Source: Glandiceps talaboti
Taxonomy: Eukaryota > Hemichordata > Enteropneusta > Spengelidae
Assembly: GCF_964340395.1 (NCBI RefSeq)
Contig: NC_135561.1
Span: 12,118,961-12,182,960, forward strand
Reading direction: 5' to 3'
Length of the DNA: 64,000 nt
Below the pieces are notes generated by a model. It had not been told where the DNA came from and did no database searches. It saw only the letters and a list, made by a program, of their open reading frames with translations. Positions 26,001-33,559 of the stretch are shown in pieces. Each line of letters starts with the position of its first letter. The first letter of the stretch is position 1. The translations under genes were made by a program, and so were the position numbers.

Positions 26001-28961
26001 AACTTTGGGAATGGAACCCCATTTTAATACAAGTGAAACAAAATACACAATTTTAGATGAGAATAAACTCAATACTATTTCACTAATGGCTAGACTCCAA
26101 ATACATTCGTAATAATTTGAAACTACTTTCCTGAAAATTGATTCATGAGGTAATGGCTGCTCTAGGCTCAAGCCTAGAAGCTCATCTTTTAAAGATTACT
26201 TCGTGCTTCAGACATACTATGCAATTAATTCCATCGTGGAGTATCCCAGGCAGAATTACATTAGCATTATAAATGATATAACTTTTATGTTTCATTATAT
26301 TCCTAAGTGTTTTGTATGTATGTATGTATGTATGTATGTATGTATGTATGTATGTATGTATGTATGTATGTATGTATGTATGTATGTATGTGTGTGTGCA
26401 CACTCGTACGCACTATCATGTAATGTTAAAAGCTGCAACTGTAGATAACGTGTCGTCGACAGGTACGAGGTCGAAGACCTAAAGTTTAGCTGAACATATA
26501 GTAATATTTCATATTATACAATGCCCAATCGAAGTTATCATCTTTGAACAGAAAATATGGATTATGTACAGAGACGTTCTACGTGACAACAACCCGAGTT
26601 TACATCACTCGTTGTGTACTACTCAAATGTGAATAAAGACGTGATATACGGTATGCTATTTCCTTATATTTTTCTTCAGTCACTCGAAAAATACTATCCT
26701 TGAAAGGTTCATAATTAGATATGATTCCGCAATGTTATTTTTTATTTCGTTCAGCTGAGGAAAACGCGACTGGCCTACGGGGGCCTTGTCACTATGAGTC
26801 CCTAGACTAGCGGAGACAAACCCTTAGGTCACGAGTATTTTCCAGCTGAATGAAGACAAACATTGCGGAATAATATAATTGTACCAAATTGGGAAAACAC
26901 TATCATGGCGATTTGGCTCAACTATTGAGCACTGCAAAGCCAGTGACGTAGGCATGGGTTGTCATGACGTACAATGACCAGGGTATATAATCCATATTTT
27001 CTGTTCAAAGGTAATAACCTGGCTTGAGTAAGGTATAATGATAATGAGACAGAATTCAAGCGGTATGAGGTCGCGATGACAACGAGCGTTTCTAGATTTT
27101 TGTACAGCACTATATATATATATCATTGTAAATTTTCTCTCGATGACAATATGATAATTATGATATTTGTATTACCATTTGTGGATATACACTTAATGAA
27201 TTCGTGTAATGAATAATTTCAAATTTATTTTACTTATACATTATTGTCAAATTATGGGGCAATTGGTACATTTAAGGTTAAGACTTAAAGCCTGTGTAAA
27301 CAAAAATAAGATAATTGCCACCGTACTGCAAGTGTTCAGCACCGAATTTCAGTCTAAATATTAGTCTTGCTACATCTCTCGTTTATATGCCTAATTGGTT
27401 TGTATTTGAGTAATTATTTTTTACAACTTGTCAACGCACTGCAATATTCATGGTTCGGTAATTCATTCCATTTGATGTGCCATCTTAATCATATGATCAT
27501 TAACACAAACAGCCGCAAGACAGCAAAATCTATCATATGCAAAATAAAGACATTATTGGTGAACAAAGTTCGCACTTTTATGTATCAATACCAATCATAC
27601 CTTTTTAAGGCCATTCATATCAAGAACTATACATTTGAAGAATAGCCTTTATCCCAAAACAGAACATGTTCAGAATTCTACAGTTAAACAGTTGGCAATT
27701 TGCGATTTTATGAAGCCTTGTTTTGCATTTGATTTGTTGCTTATGAATTGGTATTGTATTAATTGTTCTATAACTGTTTATATGTTGTCATGTTGGTTGT
27801 TTTCTATGTTTGGCCAAGTCATAATCATTCTCGGCTTTACAGTTACTGTGGTTAATAAAATAATCTAATCTAATCTAATCTAATCTAATCTAATCTAATC
27901 TAATCTAATATAATCTAATCTAATACAATCTAATCTAATCTAATCTAATACAATCTAATACAATCTAATATAATCTAATACAATCTAATACAATCTAATC
28001 TAATCTAATCTAATCTAATCATAGTTAATCTAATATGAATCAACTAATTAGGCTTAATACACTTGTATCCTGTTGAGGGAAATTTCAAATGTAACGATGG
28101 CTGAAAAGGTCCGTGACTTGTGAAAATTAGCGGTGATTTCTTCCAACTCCCGAATGGAAGTGAAATGGTTTCCTTTCAAATCATTTTAGATCCCAACAAA
28201 GCGTGCAAGAGAAATTACATTTCCGTTCATGGCTACATGTTGCTTTAACCTGAACAGTTTCATATCACTATCAATAATTTAGCTGGAACTGGTCGCGTTA
28301 AAATATGAAGGAAAGTGAACATCCAAAATAAATCTTCTTTCATATCCATGACTAGTGAAAGTATTAAATGAAACCCAAAGATAATATTATGACGATTTCA
28401 ATATAAGATTTTCCTAGAATTTCAGTTAATTAGATAGCCCGTACATTTTATCAGATTACTAGCAACGTTTTTCTATCGTGCTTTGAATAGTAATTAGTAA
28501 TGTCATCAGTCAACATGTTGGATCATCATTGTTTATGTTGAGAATGCTACTGTGCTTAAACCAAAGACCTACACGAAATGCTTAAACCAAGGACTTACCT
28601 TCATCACAAAAGGTGTCATATAACACAATACTTCTCCAAATACCCATTCACCCATCATTGTAGCAGTGAATAGAACCGGTAAACATACTAATCCTAGAGT
28701 CCAGTCTGACATCGCTAAGTTAATCATTAAGGTGTTCGGGGACGCCTTTCCTCTCCGTGCGCAAGTCATTACACACAGGACAATAATGTTGCCAATAGTT
28801 GAAAGAACGACACTTATCGCAAAAATAACCGTCAAAGTTACAATCAAGTGTTCTGTTAGTTTAGGGACATCATCGTAGTAGGAATAATAACTACTATAGT
28901 TAGTATAGTCATCGTCGTAGTCAACCATCGTAGAATCATCACCAATGGTGTTGCTTGCCAT
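12949..28961 (-). CDS. Class A peptide-type GPCR, complete four-exon gene
   Basis: Joining 28961-28599, 15256-14828, 14270-14058 and 13101-12949 gives 385 codons plus TGA, every intron in phase 0. Visible landmarks: TM1 with N58; TM2 with LAMSD (D86); W106 in the first extracellular loop; C113 and C198 as the expected disulfide pair; DRY at 137-139; W163 in TM4; P226 in TM5; CWFP at 279-282 in TM6; NPIVY at 323-327 in TM7; a helix-8 stretch ending at C348, a likely palmitoylation site. C113 to D137 is 24 residues, the family spacing, which confirms the exon 1/2 joint. N-glycosylation sequons occur at N21 and N190. The third loop (LW-x3-LPG, then AKRK before TM6) and FAVCWFPLN recall tachykinin, NPY and GPR83-like receptors. 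It should be a plasma-membrane receptor for a neuropeptide acting through G proteins. Family placement within this group is inference; the receptor call itself is firm. Confidence 0.95.
13560..14041 (-). mobile_element. LINE 3' end inserted in GPCR intron 3
   Basis: On the minus strand it reads CQKKIKYALTKQWNSLPNTL, then KNIHKTL, a stop, and IYKIIKSFIF. This is the LINE C-terminal pattern KY-K-WNSLP followed by TL-F-K-LK. After a 3' UTR comes GGAAATAAAATTCAATTCAA with repeated ATTCA units at 13560-13578, a typical CR1/L2-type short tandem tail. It has the same orientation as the receptor. Its coding relic starts only about 16 bp inside the intron from the exon 3 donor. Confidence 0.75.
14058..14270 (-). 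CDS. GPCR exon 3: TM6 and TM7
   Basis: Encodes residues 265-335. The acceptor has a strong pyrimidine tract (TTTCTTTTCTTTCAG|GTT) and the donor is AGA|GTAAGT. It contains TM6 with CWFPLN (279-284), a third extracellular loop with GHYFSSHWE, and TM7 with NPIVY (323-327), ending at SENFR where helix 8 begins. Intron 2 upstream is only 557 bp. Confidence 0.95.
14828..15256 (-). CDS. GPCR exon 2: TM3 to third cytoplasmic loop
   Basis: Encodes residues 122-264. The acceptor is TTCTCATTCCAG|GTT and the donor AAG|GTACGA. An AG nine bases further in would remove three residues, but using the first AG gives the correct TM3 length. The exon contains DRY (137-139), YPL after it, W163, the ECL2 cysteine C198 after sequon N190-V-T, P226 in TM5, and a basic AVAKRK end of the third loop. 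The reading frame runs on past the donor to a stop at about 14762, which is intron and not coding. Confidence 0.95.
15257..19240. other. Proximal part of GPCR intron 1
   Basis: Intronic. The 16080-16300 part has GGAC-rich sequence (GGACGGATGC, GGACGGGCAG, GGACGGATAC) and a TTCCCCTCCTTCGGGAAC tract that look repeat-derived. Other frames (17103-17664, 17813-18058) have no recognisable family match and are not called. Confidence 0.5.
16586..16965. repeat. Two diverged direct copies of a ~100-bp repeat
   Basis: 16586-16678 and 16849-16965 share TAAATATTGA, TGTTTT-TGCTGG and ATGAAA-GCATA in the same order, 263 bp apart. The intervening sequence is not shared, so these are probably two insertions or a decayed duplication. 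Confidence 0.45.
19251..19860. repeat. Dispersed repeat related to 3040-3480
   Basis: Matches the 3-kb copy over about 500 bp with indels. It starts near 19300 (CACTG-CGA, then CTGATGACTGCAATG) and runs past GGAATTCATG-TTACGATC and ACAACGATG. Just before it is an 11-bp perfect hairpin, ATTTTGAAATG / CATTTCAAAAT (19251-19278). Confidence 0.65.
20016..20146. repeat. (TGTA)n(TGTC)n microsatellite
   Basis: TGTA units with one CTAT interruption, a short TG run at 20100-20112, then TGTC units to 20146. It leads directly into the tandem array at 20290. Confidence 0.97.
20290..21050. repeat. Diverged tandem array, ~140-bp unit, about six copies
   Basis: Each unit has TAATTAGGCTT, then TTAAGAATGCAAGCTTCA, then AATTTCATA, GGTACATA, ATCAACCATAA, AAAGC and TTTGCATAATTAATGATTTT. 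Unit starts fall near 20296, 20420, 20563, 20716, 20848 and 20985, giving periods of 124-153 bp. The copies differ at many sites. There is no coding potential. Confidence 0.85.
21165..21290 (+). mobile_element. tRNA-derived SINE head
   Basis: An A-box-like TGGTTAGAGTG (21188-21198) is followed 27 bases later by a decayed B box GGTTTTAGCCT (21225-21235). The stretch TGGAATCTGCAA to CTTATCACTACTGTTTG parallels the SINE at 57150 (TGGAATCTGTAACA to CTCACCACTGCCGTTTG), so the two belong to one family. A C10 run follows at 21331. Confidence 0.55.
21400..22380. other. Intronic, nothing recognised
   Basis: GPCR intron 1 sequence without a supported feature. Confidence 0.45.
22900..23335 (-). pseudogene. 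LINE reverse-transcriptase fragment
   Basis: On the minus strand the frame reads KDELGIFGLTIDNTF, a TGA, LVNRNDLKACC, and then RWTNTSLASLGLFDNIHKKT with SLTHRYQVVATTVKMH. This matches the region after the polymerase palm in Jockey/CR1/I-like elements: LGI-ID-TF, A-W-LLD-IQ-R, and SL-HRR-VA-LY--H. One in-frame stop and no full domains mean it is inactive. It lies in receptor intron 1 in the sense direction. Confidence 0.75.
23751..24130. mobile_element. TIR element (MITE-like), partner of 55258-55693
   Basis: The ends are inverted: ACGACAACGAAAAT...GCCTGGCTGTACAAGAA on the left, and CTACAACGAA...GGGCTCGACAAAATTC as the complement of the right. The interior shares AGACGATAACATGTGG and GAGAGCCAATTAACTAAAAT with the 55-kb copy. 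About 380 bp, no transposase. Confidence 0.7.
24140..26160. other. Intronic, nothing recognised
   Basis: GPCR intron 1. The frames at 24456-24696 and 25249-25440 show no family features. Confidence 0.45.
26313..26400. repeat. (TGTA)n microsatellite
   Basis: About 19 TGTA units followed by a short TG run. Confidence 0.97.
26510..27045. mobile_element. Foldback element, ~530 bp, copy 1
   Basis: Two long imperfect inverted arms meet near 26790. The best paired parts are CTTTGAACAGAAAATATGG (26542 on) against its complement ending at 27010, and ATTCCGCAATGTT...TTCAGCTG (26725 on) against the complement ending near 26872. It has no coding capacity. A shorter relative is at 33252-33545. Confidence 0.75.
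27640..28036 (+). mobile_element. Probable retroelement 3' end with (TAATC)n tail
   Basis: A 3'-UTR-like stretch ends GTGGTTAATAAAATAATC and runs straight into about 34 pentanucleotide units (27861-28036), mostly TAATC with TAATA and CAATC variants. Non-LTR elements often end in such short tandem tails after AATAAA. No clear polymerase relic precedes it, so the element type is inferred. The pentanucleotide array itself is certain. Confidence 0.5.
28040..28550. other. Intron 1 beside exon 1, nothing recognised
   Basis: No supported feature apart from the donor-site duplication at 28553-28598. Confidence 0.5.
28553..28598 (-). repeat. Tandem duplication of the exon 1 splice-donor region
   Basis: 28579-28598 and 28553-28572 match at 18 of 20 positions with a period of 26 bp. 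On the minus strand the true donor GTAAGTCC is followed 26 bases later by a copy reading GTAGGTCT. Confidence 0.8.
28599..28961 (-). CDS. GPCR exon 1: N-terminus to TM3
   Basis: Encodes residues 1-121. The ATG at 28961 has A at -3 and G at +4, and an in-frame TAA lies two codons upstream (28965-28967), so this start is well supported unless a splice acceptor sits between them. Residues 1-37 are extracellular, very rich in Asp and Tyr, with sequon N21-Y-S. There is no signal peptide, which is usual for the family. TM1 spans about 38-64 and TM2 about 76-102. The exon stops inside TM3 after K121 at an ideal donor, AAG|GTAAGT. Confidence 0.95.
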
Positions 28962-28987
28962 ACTTTAGCGGTAACAGTGGAAACCTT

Positions 28988-28995
28988 ATGCAAAT
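28988..28995. promoter_or_regulatory. Octamer ATGCAAAT near the GPCR start
   Basis: An exact POU-domain octamer on the plus strand, 27 bases beyond the receptor ATG. Octamers of this kind bind Oct/POU proteins. It may lie in the 5' UTR, and one 8-bp match in AT-rich DNA proves little. Confidence 0.15.
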
Positions 28996-29433
28996 AAACC
29001 GTAAACTGTCTGATATCTTCACGTTAAACGTCTTATATCGGGAAAGACAATCTGCTTCTTAAACTGTCTGCACTACTTAGCTAAGTCTAGGTAAGAAAAT
29101 ATCCGTCGAGTTCCACAGCGCCAGAAACAGTCTGTTGTGCCCTTCATGGAGCTGAAGACTGACGAGCTGGACCCAGGTTTCACATCTAAATTGTGATATG
29201 AGATACCAGTTAATAAATATTTGTGTAGGCGATGTCGACAAACACGCATGTGCACAAATGGTGGGCAGATTAAACTACATCACATCAAATATAGAAATGT
29301 TTACTCATTGTACGGGTACAATCTCTCTAACCTTCCAAAAAAAACAAACCCTAAGCGTATTGTAAAACCGATGACATTCTAGTCTCAAGACCTGTAACAA
29401 CACAAACATGTCAATAACATACATATATGTGTG

Positions 29434-29615
29434 AACGATGAACACATTCAACAGGTCTCTTTAAAACATCATCTGAAAAGGTTAACATAGCAATATTAGG
29501 TCAGCAAATGTACATATATATATGACCATAATTTAATCAACGATGAACACATTCAACAGATCTCTAGATCTCTAGAAAGCTGAACTTAAAAGGTTACCAT
29601 AGCAATATCAGGTCA

Positions 29616-29712
<97 letters not shown>

Positions 29713-29730
29713 CATATATATATGACCACA
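29434..29730. repeat. 105-bp direct duplication with TA expansion
   Basis: Unit 1 (29434-29538) and unit 2 (from 29539) share ACGATGAACACATTCAACAG, AAAAGGTTA-CATAGCAATAT and AGGTCAGCA. Unit 1 then has a short ATATATATATGACC; unit 2 has the same junction expanded to about 105 bp of TA (29619-29723) before GACC. Confidence 0.85.
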
Positions 29731-29739
29731 TATTTACAT

Positions 29740-32090
29740 ATTTGTATTTACATTTACATATTTCCTTTGTGGCCTTGTTCATCTCCACGTGTTCATGATT
29801 TACACGAATGCGATACCACGACATCATGCTACCTTGGCTAGGAGCTATCAAAGTGTGTTTTTCTTTTCTCTAACTCATTCGTCATGTACTGGATGTCGTC
29901 CGGAAATGTGTAATAACATGTTCTATAAATGTTTGATTTGAAAGAATTTCGAGTAGCTTTGTTGCACATGACACGTCGACTTATTCCTTGAACTGAAACG
30001 ATATCAGAGGAATCGCGATGAATGCAACTCTAAGAATGACTGTGTGGCATAGCGGGTCACCGTGGCGATGGGAACGCGATGGTTCGTCAGTTTTTATGGT
30101 GTTTTAAATATCGTTCTATTATAGTAGAACTAATGTGGCATCAGACATGATAGTTCTTTACATTTCAACCAGAGGATATACTTTCGGATGAGTTATATTT
30201 TAACAAAACGTCATGGCACATAGTCAGGTTCGTGGGAGATGAAAGATGAAATTTTAAAATCTAAAAACTATACACCGTAGTACGTTATTTTTATTGTCGT
30301 ACTGCAAAGCAACATGAGATAATGGAGGCGTGGAATTTTGTTGAATTTACGTTTGAAATCTATACAATATTAAATTAATGCACAGCATCATAATAACACT
30401 GGTGTTTGTTGTCACATTACACTTTTTCATAGACGATTGATTATAAATAACGCAAAATCATGTTATCACCCCAAATGTACACATATATTTTGGGGAGATG
30501 TGAAAAAAGTAATCAACGTGACAATAATATCACAGAGTATTATTCATTTCAAAAAAGGTCATCCTTTATCTCCAACGAACCTGTCTTATAATCATATTTA
30601 ACCTGTAACTGCGTTGTATAATTAAGTAAACACTCATTTTAAATGAAAGAGGCATTTTTTAAAATTAAAATACGTCATTTTAAAATTCACTGAATACAAA
30701 TCATTAAAGATCAGCCCCAAGACTCATGCTTCGGATTGATAGGTTTGATTGTAATAGATCATACGTACGGGGTTAGTTTCTTTGTAAAAATGTTACCATT
30801 GGGAAACTTTACTATTTCAAGAAATCGGCATATCACGATCTTGTTGTCGACCTGTCTTAAAATACGTCATTTTGCCTGGGTGCACACTTATGAATTCCAT
30901 ATATCAAGACCCATACCATGGACTTTGACATTCTAATAGCTAGCAAAATGCATTACTATCGGGCCATTAGAAGATAGAAAGATTGTAAGTGAACTTGATG
31001 AACCATACATGACCATCCATTAGCAAACTATACTATAATGACCTCTCAAGTGACTTTATACCGACACATTGTAATTCATTTAGAAATAAAGATCTAAGGG
31101 ACGATCGCACAATGTCACACAAGCTCACCATGCCAAGATTCCCCGGCACAAACGCTGTAGGTTCGAAATCATTTCCATATGAAAAGATACCTTACTTGAG
31201 GTGTGAACTGACTGTAAATCGGTGATAGCTCTGACAAATATCACTGTTTTCCCAGGTTTCATATTTTTTGTAGGGGTAAAAACATTGTGATCTTTTGTTC
31301 CACTTGATCGGTAGTTTATTTAGTCTATGGGTGGTCATAAGCCATTAATTCGGTAACGTGGAATTTGTCCGCGTTCAGGGGATTAGCCTAGATACATTGT
31401 TTGTGCCGGCCAATCCCGTCATGCACCATAAGATAACTTAGTTTGTTTAGGGGGAGGGGGTCTGGCGTCAATGCGATTGCTGAGCTTCATTTTCGCACCT
31501 CTAACCAAATTTCAACGGAAACCTCTCACTCCTTCAATGGCAACAGCTTTTGTATTTACTATTGAGATGTTGATAAATTGATAAAAAAAATTACTTCTAA
31601 TGTGAGATATGGTGATGGGTTTCTGGTAGTATTTTAATGATCTTTACTGTGTTTAAAATCATCATAACATTACATCGATGATAGTGGTGTGACCGCTACA
31701 GTTCTTATAACTGGTTTACAGCATTATATCAATGTTTGATGTCACACGTGTGAGTGTTCGTTTAGGGAGGGGGGGGGGGGGTTGACCAAAAAAGAACGAT
31801 GTTCGTTTGTTGAGCTTGTGCGACAATATGTGATTATCCCTAAGTCGTAGCATGACGAGATAATAAAGGTGACTATATTACATATGCGTAGCAAGGCTAA
31901 GGTAACGAGACTAAAAGTGTTTTCTTTAAAGAGAGTCCACCCCTTGCAGAGATCAGTATCGATTGAAACTTACCTCGAAATAACACTTGAAATTTCTACA
32001 ATTTATATTGACTGGGGGCAACTTATACCTTGATAAAGCTAGTTCCTGACTACAGATTTAGATGGGGTCAATCAACATAATGATGGTGAC
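29740..32090. other. Intergenic upstream of the GPCR gene
   Basis: Contains a G12 run near 31770 but no exon or repeat with a recognised partner. Confidence 0.45.
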
Positions 32091-32094
32091 GTCA

Positions 32095-32200
32095 CACTGG
32101 TTATATGGTTAGACTTGTTGGCTTTAAATCTGAATCTGCATATTGCAGGGTCGAGCCTATTTTGCCACAGTAGTAAACCCAACAGACTACGAGAGGACTG
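32095..32200 (+). mobile_element. tRNA-derived SINE head
   Basis: A-box-like TGGTTAGACTT (32106-32116), GAATCTGCA, then a B-box-like GGGTCGAGCCT (32148-32158) followed by ATTTTGCCAC. The order and spacing match the SINE heads at 21188 and 57150. The body is not clear. Confidence 0.5.
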
Positions 32201-32370
32201 AGGTTGAAAGAGATGGCGAATGCACAATTATATGCTGTGGCAGGATAGTTTGCTCCCAGTGTATAATTCGCTCCATGATAATCTGTTCTGCTGGGAGATA
32301 CTTAAGTGCATCATGTCACCGTGGGCACGTTTTGTTCAGATACGATTGTACGCACGTTTATACATGTACA

Positions 32371-32755
32371 TAAGGCCTAAAAAAAACTGTTGGTCCCGGT
32401 TACCCAACCCCACCTAGTTTTTCACTGCCGATCCTAAACTTTGTTTTACCTATCCGAGAGAAAAATAATGAAATCGCAAAAATTGTAAAGTCTCACGAGA
32501 AATAGTGGATGCAGAAACTGACATCAACTGAAAATGACAATATAAAACAGTTCTTCCAATCTGTAATGGCTGTACATCTGATAAGAGAAATGTAAAAAAC
32601 AGAGACGATTTGGAAAGCAATGGAAAACCTGAACTAGACACTCACACATCAAAAAAGATATATAATAAAATTAAATTAAAAAAATATATACCCCACCTAT
32701 TCTAAAATTTAGCGTAATCGGAACCACAATTTTTTTTTGTATTAGGCCTAAAACC
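32371..32755. mobile_element. 385-bp element with ~32-bp TIRs
   Basis: Left end AGGCCTAAAAAAAACTG...CCGGTTAC; the complement of the right end is AGGCCTAATACAAAAAAA...CCGATTAC. The interior is AT-rich with no transposase. The left 70 bp also occurs at 2984-3056, so at least two related insertions exist here. Confidence 0.7.
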
Positions 32756-33251
32756 CAATTCGTACTCAGTCTAAACAATTTTCATATATCAAACAGACAT
32801 TTTACGAGTACTACTTACCATTAGGTAAAATTGCTTTCCCTATGAATTGCATACTTCATAATGGCACATTCGTGAGAAGAAAACAACCCGCGTGCATTTC
32901 GATTAATGGCTAGGGCAATACATTTGTGTACTTTATGTGCTAAATTAAAAATTGTAGTGTAATTATCTTTTCGATTTACTGATGAACATATCACGCTTTC
33001 ACTGAAAGTCACGAAACATGTTATGTGATATAAATAACTGGTACTTGTGGTACTACTTATATCCAGCAAATATAGAATATCGAAAAATCTAGATTGATTT
33101 CATTCGCGATCGGATATTGCACTTGTTAGAAGCGACAGACAAATGGTGCTAGCATCATTGTCAATTATTAAAATAGATCTACTGAGTTTAAAGACATACA
33201 CAGTTATAGCATGAACAAATAGTAACATTTGGTATTATACCATGCACGAGC

Positions 33252-33545
33252 GAAGTTCAACAAAAAGTATGGAATATATACTCTGGTCGATCTACGTCAA
33301 GGCAACGCGCGTACAGCGTCTACGTCATTGGTTCAGCTGTGTTCGAACATTACTTTCCCCAATTTTCTTTTGATATTACTGGTGATGATATCTAATTATT
33401 CCTCAACATTTTTCATCATTCAGCCGGTGACAAGGGCCCCTTAGGTCACCCGTCTTTTCCTTGGCTGAACGAAGAAAAATATTGGGGAATAATATCTCAT
33501 TATTACCACCAGTGCTATCACATGGGCAAATACGAAATCTTTGTC
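33252..33545. mobile_element. Foldback element, copy 2 of the 26.5-kb family
   Basis: Shares with copy 1 GTATGGAATATATACTCTGG, CTACGTCATTGG, and the centre-flanking arms TTATTCC-CAACATTTTTC...TTCAGCC and GGCTGAACGAAGAAAAATATTG. The right outer arm is missing or heavily diverged. Confidence 0.65.
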
Positions 33546-33559
33546 CTCATTTGTTACTT

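Noticed and set aside
27861-28036. CRISPR-like or telomere-like array
   Set aside because: It is a simple pentanucleotide tandem repeat without spacers, and TAATC is not a known metazoan telomere unit.
28666-28878. 70-codon plus-strand frame
   Set aside because: It is antisense to GPCR exon 1, which has clear motifs and splice sites.
31135-31170. B-box-like GGTTCGAAATC, possible tRNA or SINE
   Set aside because: No A box at the proper distance and no cloverleaf or SINE body around it.
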